A stretch of DNA of 64,000 bases from Lactiplantibacillus mudanjiangensis (GCF_005405385.1 NZ_BJDY01000008.1:1-64000), one strand, 5' to 3'; positions 33,028 to 42,018 are shown, numbered from the stretch's first letter. A program made the numbers and translations. Notes: generated from the letters alone by a model not told the origin.

Positions 33028-35214
33028 ATGGATAATCAGATTTTAGATTTAGTCGCCAAAACCATGACGACCTTAAAACCACAACAAATTAAAGCCGTCC
33101 TCAGTTTGATGGACGAAGGCAATACGGTGCCGTTTATTGCGCGGTATCGAAAAGAACGTACTGGCGATCTCGATGAAGTTGAGATTCGAGACATTAAAGC
33201 CAATTACGATCGCTTGGCTGCCTTAGAGAGTCGTAAAGCTGATGTCATTAAGATTATTGAGGAGCAACAACATCTAACACCAGCATTGAAGCAAGCAATT
33301 TTAAAAGCTGACAAGTTACAAACGGTCGAAGATCTGTATTTGCCATATAAACAAAAACGGCAAACGAAAGCCACGGTCGCCAAAGCCGCTGGGCTACAAC
33401 CGTTGGCAGCTTGGTTATTGCGTTTTCCACAAAGTGATGTGCGTGTTCAAGCGCAACAATATGTGAATGCTGATAAAGATGTCGCCGATGCGGATGCTGC
33501 TTTAGCTGGTGCACACGAAATTTTAGCCGAAGCTTTTGGTGAAAATGCGCAACTTCGTGACTGGGTCCGTAACTATACGCGGAATAAAGGGTCCCTGGTC
33601 GTTAAGGTGAAGTCTAAAGGTAAAGCACTCGACGAACAAGGCGTTTACCAACAATATTACGATTTTACGAGTACCTTAAAACAATTAGTCTCGTATCGGG
33701 TATTGGCCATCAACCGTGGGGAAAAAGAAAAAGTCCTGCGGGTAAGTTTAGATGTGGATCAAGCCGGTATTGATCGTTATTTGCATTTCCGGTTTATTGG
33801 TCAACACCAAGGCCCAGCCGTTGCGGTCGTTGAGGCGGCTTACCAAGATGCCTATAAACGCTTTATTGCGCCTGCCATTGAACGGGAATTACGTAATGAA
33901 TTGAGCGATGCGGCCAATGAACAAGCTATCAATGTCTTTGGGGATAACTTGTATCACTTGTTGATGCAAGCCCCATTAAAAGGCCGGGTTGTGCTTGGTT
34001 TTGATCCAGCTTACCGGACTGGTTGTAAATTAGCAGTGATGGATGCCAATGGGAAGTTCTTGGATAAATTGGTGATTTATCCGCATAAACCAGCCCCAAC
34101 GGCGAAACGTGAAGCGGCGGCGGGTGAATTTAAAGCCTTCCTTGAAAAGTATCAGGTTGAGATGATTGCGATTGGGAATGGGACTGCGTCACGTGAATCT
34201 GAAGAGTTCGTGGTGAACGTGTTGAAAACGTTGGATCGTCCCGTTTATTATGTCATCGTCAATGAAGCGGGGGCCTCGGTGTACTCCGCTAGTGACAATG
34301 CCCGGGCCGAATTCCCAGACTTGCATGTGGAACAACGCAGTGCCATCAGTATTGGTCGGCGCCTGCAAGATCCATTGGCAGAACTCATCAAGATTGATCC
34401 GCAAGCGGTTGGGGTTGGGCAATACCAACATGATGTGCCTCAAAAGGCCTTGAATGCCCAATTAGACGTCGTCATTGAAACGGCAGTTAATCAGGTTGGG
34501 GTTAATTTAAACACGGCTAGTCCTGAATTATTAACGCACATTTCGGGCTTGTCGAAGACGATTGCCCAAAACGTGGTGGCTTATCGAAATGATAACGGTG
34601 AATTCAGTAGTCGCCCACAATTGAAGAAAGTGCCACGCTTAGGACCTAAGGCTTATGAACAAGCGGTTGGGTTCTTACGGATTATTCATGGTCGCAATGT
34701 TTTTGATAATACCGATATTCATCCTGAAAGTTATCCGGCAGCCAAAGCGTTACTAGCGGCAGCTAAGTTGGAAACTAAGGATGTCGGGACCCCGGCAGCG
34801 CAATCCTTGAATCAAGTTGATTTAACAGCGGTTGCTAGTGAAACCGGGGTTGGTGAATTAACGTTGAAAGATATCGTGGCTAGTTTGCAAAAACCAGGTC
34901 GCGATGTTCGGGATACCATGCCAGCGCCACTCTTACGTCAAGATGTCTTGAAGATGGCCGATTTAAAACCAGGCATGCAATTACAAGGAACGGTACGTAA
35001 CGTCGTCGACTTTGGCGCCTTTGTCGATATTGGTGTTAAACAAGATGGGTTAGTGCACGTGTCGAAGTTAACCGATAAATTCTTGAAAGATCCCCGGCAA
35101 GCGGTCGCAGTTGGTGATATTGTTACTGTCTGGGTCGAAGAATTTGATGAACAACGACAACGAATTGCCTTAACCATGATTGCGCCTAAGGATCAGGACC
35201 ATGACCAACACTGA
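33028..35214 (+). CDS. tex: Tex-family RNA-binding transcription accessory protein
   Basis: The 728-residue protein has the full Tex order: helical N-terminal domain with NTVPFIARYRKERTGDLDE, a YqgF-like domain (VVLGFDPAYRTGCKLAVMD), helix-hairpin-helix units (VNLNTASPELLTHISGLSK) and a C-terminal S1 RNA-binding domain (GTVRNVVDFGAFVDIGVKQDG, residues about 650-715). Tex proteins bind nucleic acid and act with the transcription machinery. ATG 33028 is the first start behind the promoter-like AATATAGTA region, with GGTGGAA near; the frame open from 32902 is not needed. The SprT-like gene overlaps its end by 14 nt. Confidence 0.93.
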   Translation: MDNQILDLVAKTMTTLKPQQIKAVLSLMDEGNTVPFIARYRKERTGDLDEVEIRDIKANYDRLAALESRKADVIKIIEEQQHLTPALKQAILKADKLQTVEDLYLPYKQKRQTKATVAKAAGLQPLAAWLLRFPQSDVRVQAQQYVNADKDVADADAALAGAHEILAEAFGENAQLRDWVRNYTRNKGSLVVKVKSKGKALDEQGVYQQYYDFTSTLKQLVSYRVLAINRGEKEKVLRVSLDVDQAGIDRYLHFRFIGQHQGPAVAVVEAAYQDAYKRFIAPAIERELRNELSDAANEQAINVFGDNLYHLLMQAPLKGRVVLGFDPAYRTGCKLAVMDANGKFLDKLVIYPHKPAPTAKREAAAGEFKAFLEKYQVEMIAIGNGTASRESEEFVVNVLKTLDRPVYYVIVNEAGASVYSASDNARAEFPDLHVEQRSAISIGRRLQDPLAELIKIDPQAVGVGQYQHDVPQKALNAQLDVVIETAVNQVGVNLNTASPELLTHISGLSKTIAQNVVAYRNDNGEFSSRPQLKKVPRLGPKAYEQAVGFLRIIHGRNVFDNTDIHPESYPAAKALLAAAKLETKDVGTPAAQSLNQVDLTAVASETGVGELTLKDIVASLQKPGRDVRDTMPAPLLRQDVLKMADLKPGMQLQGTVRNVVDFGAFVDIGVKQDGLVHVSKLTDKFLKDPRQAVAVGDIVTVWVEEFDEQRQRIALTMIAPKDQDHDQH

Positions 35215-35650
35215 GTTACAACACTTAGTTGAACAGTTATCGTTGACAGTGTTTAAACGCCCGTTTAAGCATCAGGCGACGTTTAATGCACGCTTGCGAA
35301 CGACTGGTGGCCGCTACCAATTAGAGAGCCATAACATTGATATTAATCCGAAGATGTTGACGGATTTTGATGAAGCCATCTTAATTGGGGTGATCAAACA
35401 TGAGTTGTGCCACTACCATTTGCATTTAGCCGGTCGTGGTTATCGCCATCGTGATCGTGCCTTTAAACAGTTGCTAGCGCATGTCGGTGGTTCACGGTAT
35501 GCGCCAACACCGAAAACGGGGGCAGCGGCCAGACCGGCTAAATATGTGTATCAATGTCAAGATTGTGGTCAAACGTATCCGCGTAAACGCCGACTTGATA
35601 CGAAACGCTATACGTGTGGTCGCTGTCATGGACCAATCAAGTTGATGTGA
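35201..35650 (+). CDS. SprT-like zinc protein
   Basis: The 149-residue protein has the metallopeptidase helix HELCHYHLHLAGRGYRHRD (HExxH, near residues 67-85) and a C-terminal zinc ribbon CQDC...CGRC (near 121-146). This is the SprT-like family (YdcK/SprL in bacilli), related to eukaryotic SPRTN but of unclear role in bacteria. The start ATG 35201 lies within the end of tex, with AGGATCAGGA upstream, so translation is probably coupled. It is often found next to tex in lactobacilli. Confidence 0.88.
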   Translation: MTNTELQHLVEQLSLTVFKRPFKHQATFNARLRTTGGRYQLESHNIDINPKMLTDFDEAILIGVIKHELCHYHLHLAGRGYRHRDRAFKQLLAHVGGSRYAPTPKTGAAARPAKYVYQCQDCGQTYPRKRRLDTKRYTCGRCHGPIKLM

Positions 35651-35656
35651 AAAGGT

Positions 35657-35685
35657 TTGCTTATCATCAGGGGATTCGATAGAAT
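35657..35685 (+). promoter_or_regulatory. promoter of hom-thrB
   Basis: TTGCTT (35657-35662), 17-bp spacer, TAGAAT (35680-35685), 35 nt before the hom ATG. No T-box or leader structure fits in the short leader. Confidence 0.55.
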
Positions 35686-35720
35686 GAATTAACTATTAAG
35701 AAATTTGGAGGGTGCATCGA

Positions 35721-37007
35721 ATGGAAACAATCAAGATTGGGATTGTGGGTCTCGGAACAGTCGGGACCGGCGTCGCTAAAATGTTACAAGCCCATCAAGC
35801 CAAGATTTCTGAGATTACCGGGCGTAATCTCGAACTTGCTTGTGTGGTCGTGCATAACTTAAAGAAACATCAAACTGCTGACTTAGGGGATGTCCAATTG
35901 ACCGATCAGATTGATACCTTGATCGATGACCCGGAAATCCAAATTATGGTCGAAGTCATGGGGTCAATTCATCCCGCTAAAGAATATATCACGCGGGCCT
36001 TGCAAGCTGGTAAGCATGTGGTTACTGCGAATAAGGATTTGATTGCCCAATATGGTCGTGAATTGGTCCAAATTGCGCGTGAAAATCATCGTGATCTGTT
36101 CTATGAAGCCAGCGTTGCTGGTGGAATTCCCATTTTACGGACGATTGATAACAGTTTTGCTGCCGATAAGATTCAGCGTGTCATGGGAATCGTCAATGGA
36201 ACGACCAACTACATCATGACGCAGATGCTAACCAAACACTGGTCATATGATCAAGCCTTGAGTTCAGCGCAAGATTTAGGCTTTGCAGAAAGTGATCCAA
36301 CTAATGATGTCGAAGGGATTGATGCCGCGTACAAGATGATTATCTTGACGCAATTTGCCTTTGGGATGAGTTTGTCGATGGATCATGTCCAAGTACAAGG
36401 GATTACCAGTATTAGTTCCGAAGATATTGCTGAAGCCCAACAACTTGGTTATACGATTAAGTTGCTAGGGATCGCCGAAGAAGTTGACGACCGAATTGCT
36501 GTTTCAGTGGGTCCTGTCTTAGTGTCAGATCAACATCCCTTAGCAACGGTGCAAAATGAAAATAACGCTGTGATGGTTACGGGGACAGCCGTGGGCGATA
36601 CGATGTTTTATGGCCCCGGTGCCGGTGAATTGCCAACGGCCAATAGTGTGTTGAGTGATATTACGACGGTCACGAAGAATATTGCCTTGAATACGACTGG
36701 GAATACGTTTAACTCGTATCGCCAAGAGACGGTCTTAGCCATGCCAACTGATGTGGTTTACCCCCATTTCATTGCGTTGAAGATGCGTGATGTTCCTGGG
36801 ATGATGATGCGGTTAACCGAAATCATGACCAAAGCACAAGTGTCATTCAGTCGGATTATCCAAAATCAACTCGGTGATGGCAATGCGCGCGTGGTGATTA
36901 TTACCCATGCGATGAATGATCAACAATTGGCCGATATTACCGCGGCAATTGGTGACCAAGATAATATGCAATTGTTAGCCAGTTACAAAGTTTTAAAGAA
37001 CGCGTAG
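35721..37007 (+). CDS. hom: homoserine dehydrogenase
   Basis: The 428-residue protein has an N-terminal Rossmann motif GIVGLGTVGTGV (residues 5-16), the substrate segment EASVAGGIPILRTIDNS (near 132-148), GFAESDPTNDVEGIDAAYK (near 193-211) and a C-terminal ACT domain (RDVPGMMMRLTEIMTKAQVSF, about 355-425), which normally mediates threonine feedback. It reduces aspartate semialdehyde to homoserine with NAD(P)H. GGAGGG lies 8 nt before ATG 35721. thrB follows 9 nt downstream. Confidence 0.95.
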   Translation: METIKIGIVGLGTVGTGVAKMLQAHQAKISEITGRNLELACVVVHNLKKHQTADLGDVQLTDQIDTLIDDPEIQIMVEVMGSIHPAKEYITRALQAGKHVVTANKDLIAQYGRELVQIARENHRDLFYEASVAGGIPILRTIDNSFAADKIQRVMGIVNGTTNYIMTQMLTKHWSYDQALSSAQDLGFAESDPTNDVEGIDAAYKMIILTQFAFGMSLSMDHVQVQGITSISSEDIAEAQQLGYTIKLLGIAEEVDDRIAVSVGPVLVSDQHPLATVQNENNAVMVTGTAVGDTMFYGPGAGELPTANSVLSDITTVTKNIALNTTGNTFNSYRQETVLAMPTDVVYPHFIALKMRDVPGMMMRLTEIMTKAQVSFSRIIQNQLGDGNARVVIITHAMNDQQLADITAAIGDQDNMQLLASYKVLKNA

Positions 37008-37016
37008 GTGACTGAG

Positions 37017-37892
37017 ATGTTAACAATTTCAGTACCAGCAACGTCGGCGAATTTAGGCCCTGGTTTTGATTCAATTGGATTGGCACTAGACATGCAACTA
37101 ACACTAACGGTGCTAGGTTCGAGTGATCAATGGCAAGTCGATCATCCATATGGCGCTGGTGTGCCAAGTGATGCGCGTAATTTAATCATTAAAACGGCAC
37201 TGGGCTTAGTGCCTAATTTGACGCCACAACATGTGCAAGTCACCTCAGAGATTCCGTTGGCCCGGGGGCTAGGTAGTAGCTCAACGGCGATTGTCGCCGG
37301 ACTAGTCTTAGCCAACGAATTGTCAGGCGCGCCATTTACTAAGCAAGAATTGCTGCAAAAGGCGACAGCGTTAGAAGGTCATCCAGATAATGTGGCCCCA
37401 GCTATTTTAGGGGGCTTAGTCGTGGCGACTTATGCGGATAAAAAGGTGCGGGCCGTGTCATTGCCAACGCCAACTTGGGCGGCTAGTGTTTATGTGCCTA
37501 ATGAAGAGTTGTTGACGTCAGCTAGTCGTCAAGCATTGCCAAAGCAGTTAGCCTATGGTGATGCGATTGCGGCTAGTAGTATTGCCAATACGTTAGTGGC
37601 AGCGTTAGCGATGAAAGACTGGACTCTGGCCCAAAAATTGTTGGAACAAGATCGCTTTCATGAACAGTATCGGTCACACTTAGTCCCAGCCCTAGAGATT
37701 GTTCGGCAAACGGCGCATGATTTAGGGCTGGTCGGCACTTACTTGAGTGGTGCCGGTCCGACAATTGTGACGCTGGGTGCGCGGGCTGATGTCGAAAAGT
37801 TACAACATCAGTTGCGCTTAAACTCAGCCTTAACCGGCCAATATCACTTGTTGTCAATCGATGTCGCCGGTGTAAAAGTTCATAAATCTTAA
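37017..37892 (+). CDS. thrB: homoserine kinase
   Basis: The 291-residue GHMP kinase begins with the substrate motif PATSANLGPGFDSIGLAL (residues 6-23), has the ATP-binding GHMP motif PLARGLGSSSTAIVAG (near 83-98), EGHPDNVAPAILGG (near 122-135) and the C-terminal LSGAGPTIV. It phosphorylates homoserine for threonine synthesis. ATG 37017 has TAGGTGA upstream; GTG 37008 is too close to that site. Second gene of the hom-thrB operon; thrC is not in the window. Confidence 0.94.
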   Translation: MLTISVPATSANLGPGFDSIGLALDMQLTLTVLGSSDQWQVDHPYGAGVPSDARNLIIKTALGLVPNLTPQHVQVTSEIPLARGLGSSSTAIVAGLVLANELSGAPFTKQELLQKATALEGHPDNVAPAILGGLVVATYADKKVRAVSLPTPTWAASVYVPNEELLTSASRQALPKQLAYGDAIAASSIANTLVAALAMKDWTLAQKLLEQDRFHEQYRSHLVPALEIVRQTAHDLGLVGTYLSGAGPTIVTLGARADVEKLQHQLRLNSALTGQYHLLSIDVAGVKVHKS

Positions 37893-37945
37893 TTAAAGCT
37901 TGTCAGACTCACAACATTTTGTTAAAATGGTTTTTGTGAGTTGAT

Positions 37946-38030
37946 GCGGCCATGGCGGAATTGGCAGACGCGCAAGATTAAGGATCTTGTCGGGGTTAAC
38001 CCGGTGGAAGTTCGAATCTTCTTGGCCGCA
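37946..38030 (+). tRNA. tRNA-Leu (AAG), prophage integration site
   Basis: Class II tRNA of 85 nt. Acceptor arms GCGGCCA and TGGCCGC pair; the anticodon stem CAAGA/TCTTG encloses TTAAGGA, giving anticodon AAG; the variable arm and T-arm (AGTTCGAATCT) are normal. The prophage integrase gene lies just downstream, so the 3' end is the presumed attachment core. attR is outside the window. Confidence 0.92.
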
Positions 38031-38045
38031 TTTTATAAATGGAAT

Positions 38046-38089
38046 AGCCGGTATTGATAGGGATAAGCCCTTGATATACCGGCTTTTTT
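38046..38089 (+). terminator. terminator after tRNA-Leu
   Basis: AGCCGGTAT (38046-38054) pairs perfectly with ATACCGGCT (38076-38084), followed by six T. It ends tRNA transcription before the prophage integrase gene. Confidence 0.8.
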
Positions 38090-38132
38090 GTATTTCCTGC
38101 TGGGAATAGCAGGGAATAAAATAAGGCAAAAA

Positions 38133-38176
38133 CGAAACTACTTGGGACAAAAGCGAAACTACTTGCGAAACTACTT
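38133..38176 (+). promoter_or_regulatory. prophage integrase arm-type repeats
   Basis: CGAAACTACTT occurs three times, at 38133-38143, 38154-38164 and 38166-38176, between the tRNA and the integrase stop, the place expected for arm-binding sites. Confidence 0.6.
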
Positions 38177-38184
38177 CGACCGAT

Positions 38185-39333
38185 TTATAGAGCCAAAATG
38201 TTGCCCACATCGAACACTTTTGCTGACAATTCTTCTTGAGATAAATGCGCATAAATATTTAAAGTGATTTTTATGTCACTATGGCCAAGTTGCATTTGTA
38301 AAGCTTTAACGTTGATATTGTTTGCAACCTGAATGGAAGCAAATGTATGACGTAAGCCATGAACGTTAATCGTTGGTAATCCGGTTTGTTCGATAAATGT
38401 ACTAAGCCAATGGTTAGGCGTCATTAATGATAAACGATTACCTTTGCGATTACGAAATACAGCGCTACTTGCACTAGGGATCACCTTAAAATGCTGACGA
38501 TAAGATTTTAACCGTGATATAGTCAATGCATCCAGCTTCAAGGTTCGATAAGCATTGGCAGTCTTAGGCGTTGAGACTGTCTGATGATTATCAATGGTCC
38601 GAGAGATGGTCTTATCAATCTTAACAGTCCCACGTTTAAAGTCTAAGTCGTTCCATGTTAAAGCGATGGCTTCACCTTTACGCATACCAGTGGTGGCTAG
38701 CAAATAGAAGAAGGCGGCACGGTCGTAGCGTTCGTGTTGTGGCATGCTATCAGTTATATCGACTGCTTTCAAGAACGTAGTCAGTTCGCCAGCAGTCCAG
38801 AAATTGCGTGGCTTTAAAGTGGTGGCCGGTAACTTTGGAATATCAACCAGTTTCATGGGATTAGTGTCGATGACTCCCATGCGTTGAGCTGTTCTAAAGA
38901 CTAGCCCAGCATATTGAACTAACTTATTGAATTGCTTTACCTGTTTGCGCCACGTCAAAGCCGCTTGTTGGCACTGCTGCCAGTTAATTTCATCGATAGG
39001 TAAACTCCCCAGCGATGGCGTGATGTGATGCTTAAAGATGCCTAAAACGCGATTAAGGGTGCTTTCCTTAACGCCAAGCCGATAGGTTTCAAGCCAAATA
39101 TGGTAAACACTATCGAATGTTGGATGTTCCTCAATCATTGTTGCATCGGCATAATGTTTTTCGAAATGTGCTTTTGCACGTTCAAAGGCGATTCTGGCTA
39201 ACTTGCTACTCTCAAACCCGCTTTGATGAAAACGCTTAGTATGTGTTATGCCGTTTAGATCCTGATACTTTCCTAAATAGCCTGTTACCTCATAAACCCT
39301 GTTACCTTTGCTACGTTTTACAGTTATTTTCAT
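38185..39333 (-). CDS. int: prophage tyrosine integrase
   Basis: The 382-residue protein has an N-terminal AP2-like/Arm domain (about 1-60), a core-binding domain (70-165) and a catalytic domain with R218 (TGMRKGE), H325 and R328 (HGLRH), H351 (LGH) and the nucleophile Y361. It would catalyse integration at tRNA-Leu. It is similar in size and layout to the island integrase but clearly different in sequence, in line with a different tRNA target. GGAGGAAAAG lies before ATG 39333. Confidence 0.93.
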   Translation of the reverse strand: MKITVKRSKGNRVYEVTGYLGKYQDLNGITHTKRFHQSGFESSKLARIAFERAKAHFEKHYADATMIEEHPTFDSVYHIWLETYRLGVKESTLNRVLGIFKHHITPSLGSLPIDEINWQQCQQAALTWRKQVKQFNKLVQYAGLVFRTAQRMGVIDTNPMKLVDIPKLPATTLKPRNFWTAGELTTFLKAVDITDSMPQHERYDRAAFFYLLATTGMRKGEAIALTWNDLDFKRGTVKIDKTISRTIDNHQTVSTPKTANAYRTLKLDALTISRLKSYRQHFKVIPSASSAVFRNRKGNRLSLMTPNHWLSTFIEQTGLPTINVHGLRHTFASIQVANNINVKALQMQLGHSDIKITLNIYAHLSQEELSAKVFDVGNILAL

Positions 39334-39432
39334 CTTTTCTTTTCCTCCGTAAAGATGCCTGTGCGAGGGGCTTTATTGGAGAAAAAACTTGTAATTACCA
39401 CCTTCTTTCATTAAAATTGAGTATATAAAAGG

Positions 39433-39502
39433 AATACATCTAAATATGTATTTTTTGAGCTAAGCACATTCATCTTCTTGGCGGGAGCGGATGTGCTTTT
39501 TT
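39433..39502 (+). terminator. two tandem rightward terminators upstream of the integrase gene
   Basis: AATACAT (39433-39439) pairs with ATGTATT (39446-39452) followed by T; then AAGCACAT (39462-39469) pairs with ATGTGCTT (39491-39498) followed by T. Both have their T runs on the plus strand although the neighbouring genes read leftward, so they would block rightward transcription entering the lysogeny region. Confidence 0.5.
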
Positions 39503-39517
39503 GTTTTATCAATTAAA

Positions 39518-39781
39518 TTAATGTATGAATTTAACAATTGTGAGGGTAGCTAAAATAATTGAAATCGCCGTGCCATAGAACCAAACCTTTTGAGTAGCAA
39601 ACTTAGTGTTTACTTGTTCGAATTTCGTATTTACTTGTTCGAATTTCGTATTTACTTGTTCGAATTTCGTATTTACTTGTTCGAATTTATTGTCGATATG
39701 TGCTTCCATTAAATCCAATTTGTCTGACAGATGATCAATTGCATGATTTAATTCTTCATGCGTTACATAATCTTTATTCAT
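39518..39781 (-). CDS. coiled-coil membrane protein of the lysogeny region
   Basis: From ATG 39781 the product is 87 residues: a charged N-terminal part, a coiled coil made of four copies of the heptad EQVNTKF (residues about 34-61), and one C-terminal membrane helix (WFYGTAISIILATLTIVKF). The GGGGGTAG upstream sets this start; a longer in-frame start at 39889 overlapping the previous gene is possible. Such tail-anchored coiled-coil proteins are common in the lysogeny block of Gram-positive prophages and some block superinfection, but no function is shown here. Confidence 0.65.
   Translation of the reverse strand: MNKDYVTHEELNHAIDHLSDKLDLMEAHIDNKFEQVNTKFEQVNTKFEQVNTKFEQVNTKFATQKVWFYGTAISIILATLTIVKFIH
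39609..39688. repeat. 21-bp tandem repeat inside a gene
   Basis: Three perfect and one partial (17-bp) copies of a 21-bp unit beginning TTTACTTGTTCGAATTTCG, head to tail. Each unit encodes one heptad of the coiled coil, so copy number can change without breaking the frame. Confidence 0.9.
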
Positions 39782-39881
39782 GCTACTACCCCCATCGTTA
39801 TTTTTTCCTTTATTATCAATGGTTTTAGGATTGGAGTCAAATTTGTCACTTTGAAATTCAGAAATATTAAACAGCTGTGCT

Positions 39882-40400
39882 CTAGACATCTGAAACCACA
39901 TCCTGACTAGTATTAATTCGAATAAGCAAGTTGTTTGATAATATTGAAAATATTTGAGGTGTTTCAACAATATCAATATCAGGTAAGACCTCAAATATAG
40001 TTGATACATCAACCTTGAAATAATAAGTACCAAATTTCAAGGTTGAAAAGTCAACATTTTTATTGCGAAATGGATTCAAAGAAACCTCAAAGATAGCCGG
40101 TTTTTCTGATGAAATGTCACTAGTAATTTTTGCACGCTGCTGATCAACAATAAAAACGGTTGTATTTGCTTCGTTCTCTGTATCTACACAAAATAAAGTG
40201 AGAGTTACACGCAAACTAATGGAATCGTCTTTAAATGTTCTCTTTTCCCCAGCACGGTAAATTCCCTTAACAGGAGTAGTTAGAATTCCTTTGAACTGGA
40301 GCCGATCAGTCTTACTTGAAATTGTCAGAGGTTTATATGTGTCTATGCTGTTACTATTAATCGTAAAGCCGTTGATAAAAAATAATTGTTGTATTGACAA
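39882..40400 (-). CDS. hypothetical protein of the lysogeny region
   Basis: Not recognised. The 172-residue product is soluble and looks beta-rich, with no signal peptide. The start appears to be TTG 40400, since AGGAGG lies 9 nt upstream and no ATG is suitably placed. It is the second gene of a leftward cluster below the SHOCT-domain gene. It is AT-rich and may be a lysogenic-conversion or superinfection-exclusion gene; this is inference from position. Confidence 0.65.
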   Translation of the reverse strand: MSIQQLFFINGFTINSNSIDTYKPLTISSKTDRLQFKGILTTPVKGIYRAGEKRTFKDDSISLRVTLTLFCVDTENEANTTVFIVDQQRAKITSDISSEKPAIFEVSLNPFRNKNVDFSTLKFGTYYFKVDVSTIFEVLPDIDIVETPQIFSILSNNLLIRINTSQDVVSDV

Positions 40401-40421
40401 TGATAGTTGCCTCCTAAAGGA

Positions 40422-41303
40422 TTAAATTCCCAGTATCTGTTTCTTTTTAGCCGCAAATTCTTCCTCAGTTAAGATGCCGTCATCAAGCAATTTTTTTAGC
40501 TCACGCAGGTCATCAGCGGAACTATGAGCGTTGCCAGGTTTAGCGGGTTCAACAGGATTGTTAGCAGCAATGATTTTATCTAAGTCACGGCTAACTTGCA
40601 TCACTGATCGTTGAACAGCAGCGTAGGTTGAACTGGACGTAGAGGTGGCATTGCTTAGAAAAGTAGCTTCAATATGATAGTTGCCTTTGAAGTAAAGCAC
40701 CATTGCTACCTTTGATACGGCATCGTATGACTTGTTTCCAGAGAAGGCGCCCAATACAGCACCAGTAGGACCGGCAACCAAGCCACCAACTATTGAGCGA
40801 CCGACACCATGTTTCTTTTCAATGGTGGCAGGATCTTCAATGACATCATAGTTTTCCAAATCAGAGTAGGAGAACGTTAAAGTTGGCTCGTTAAATAGGT
40901 GTTCAGCTGTAGACTTTTTAACAAGTACTTGTTGCTTTTTATCATCAAAATAGACTTTACCAACATGCCATGCTTTATCTTCTTTAAATTCGGATAGTAA
41001 TTGATCATATTTGTCGGCGCCTTCTGCTCGTTGTTGCTCTTCCAAGACCTGTTGTTGTTTCTTTTCCACTTTCGCCTGTTTGCGATCTTGATCAAAGGTG
41101 AATATTTTATGATTATTAAAATAATCTGTGGCTTCCACAACTGTTACAGTACTAGCTGCTTTAACTTCGGCTACGCCATGCAATAATCCTGAGGAAATCA
41201 AGTTTATTTGCTGGGCGCACTTTTTACATAGTACTCCGTCTTTCAGTGTAATAATTGTAGTTAAGCCAACGTGTAGTTTCTTTCCACAAATCGCACATTT
41301 CAT
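40422..41303 (-). CDS. zinc-ribbon and SHOCT-domain protein
   Basis: The protein has 293 residues from ATG 41303, which has GGAGGG 7 nt upstream. The N-terminus holds a treble-clef-like zinc site (CAICGKKL and CKKC, residues 3-35; DUF4428 type), followed by a charged helical linker (85-115), a glycine-rich hydrophobic segment VGRSIVGGLVAGPTGAVLGAF and a C-terminal SHOCT motif (LRELKKLLDDGILTEEEFAAKK). Such proteins are frequent in prophage lysogeny blocks of lactic acid bacteria; function is unknown, possibly in oligomerisation at the membrane. Confidence 0.72.
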   Translation of the reverse strand: MKCAICGKKLHVGLTTIITLKDGVLCKKCAQQINLISSGLLHGVAEVKAASTVTVVEATDYFNNHKIFTFDQDRKQAKVEKKQQQVLEEQQRAEGADKYDQLLSEFKEDKAWHVGKVYFDDKKQQVLVKKSTAEHLFNEPTLTFSYSDLENYDVIEDPATIEKKHGVGRSIVGGLVAGPTGAVLGAFSGNKSYDAVSKVAMVLYFKGNYHIEATFLSNATSTSSSTYAAVQRSVMQVSRDLDKIIAANNPVEPAKPGNAHSSADDLRELKKLLDDGILTEEEFAAKKKQILGI

Positions 41304-41391
41304 AATTAATCCCTCCATATTTCTAAAAATACCCCATTTTTGTAAATCTCACTTCTAAATATACTACTGAATCTATCAAAATCCCCAAATA

Positions 41392-41679
41392 CTACCCAAA
41401 CATGATATTGAAGTTTCGTGCCGACTGTCTGTCTGCGTAACCCTCAGAGCGTAGCACTTCTACTAATCTTGCGTTTGTTAAGTTGCCACTATCATTTTCA
41501 TAGTGTGAAGCTTCATGCAATGCTGTTTTGAGCCAATCAATGTCATTTTGAAGAGTATTGATATAGACGTCAGTACCGACAATGCAGCCATGATAGTGTG
41601 GATTGTTGACTTCAATACCCCAAAATTTAAGTTGCGGATACATATCTTCAATCTTTTCCAAGTCTGTCATGCCGGTCAC
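41392..41679 (-). CDS. ImmA/IrrE-like metallopeptidase (short form)
   Basis: The 95-residue protein contains the zinc-peptidase helix ALHEASHYE (HExxH, near residues 53-61) and a downstream acidic helix, as in ImmA-type proteases that cleave the cognate ImmR repressor during induction. It is shorter than most family members. It lies directly behind the repressor gene, overlapping its stop; GTG 41679 or ATG 41670 may start it, the latter with TAGGTGA upstream. The pairing with an XRE repressor supports a role in induction of the prophage. Confidence 0.75.
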   Translation of the reverse strand: MTGMTDLEKIEDMYPQLKFWGIEVNNPHYHGCIVGTDVYINTLQNDIDWLKTALHEASHYENDSGNLTNARLVEVLRSEGYADRQSARNFNIMFG

Positions 41680-42018
41680 CTACAGTCTACGACGAAATTT
41701 CATTGCTTCCTTGACCATATTTATGATGGCCTGACGTTCCTCATCCGATATATCCGGGTCAATAGAGTAGGCAATTAATTTTTGATTTTTTGTCAAATCA
41801 TCATATGAAGTAGAGGACTCTGGGTTATCCGTATTACCTAATAAGTAATCAACAGAAACATTTAGAACATCGGCAACAGCTTTGACCTTGTCGACAGAAG
41901 GTGTTTTTGTTTTCCACGAATAAATAACATTCTGTTTAAATCCTACTTTTTCGTTTAATTGGGCAAGGGTTAACCCCCTCTTTTTAGAGATTTCTTTTAC
42001 TCTATCAAACATTGTCAT
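41680..42018 (-). CDS. XRE-family prophage repressor (ImmR/CI-like)
   Basis: The 112-residue protein has a complete helix-turn-helix in residues 1-62 (LTLAQLNEKVGFKQNVIYSW) and a short acidic helical C-terminus, the size of ImmR-type repressors without their own peptidase domain. The protease is encoded by the next gene. GGGAGAAA precedes ATG 42018. The divergent cro-like gene and three AACTWTAGTT palindromes in the intergenic region make the control circuit clear. Confidence 0.85.
   Translation of the reverse strand: MTMFDRVKEISKKRGLTLAQLNEKVGFKQNVIYSWKTKTPSVDKVKAVADVLNVSVDYLLGNTDNPESSTSYDDLTKNQKLIAYSIDPDISDEERQAIINMVKEAMKFRRRL

Noticed and set aside
37908-37942. Hairpin between thrB and tRNA-Leu as a terminator
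   Set aside because: The stem ACTCACAA/TTGTGAGT is good but no T run follows, so termination is not supported.
39609-39692. Repeats that could be mistaken for a CRISPR array
   Set aside because: The 21-bp units are head to tail with no spacers and encode heptads in frame; no cas gene is present.
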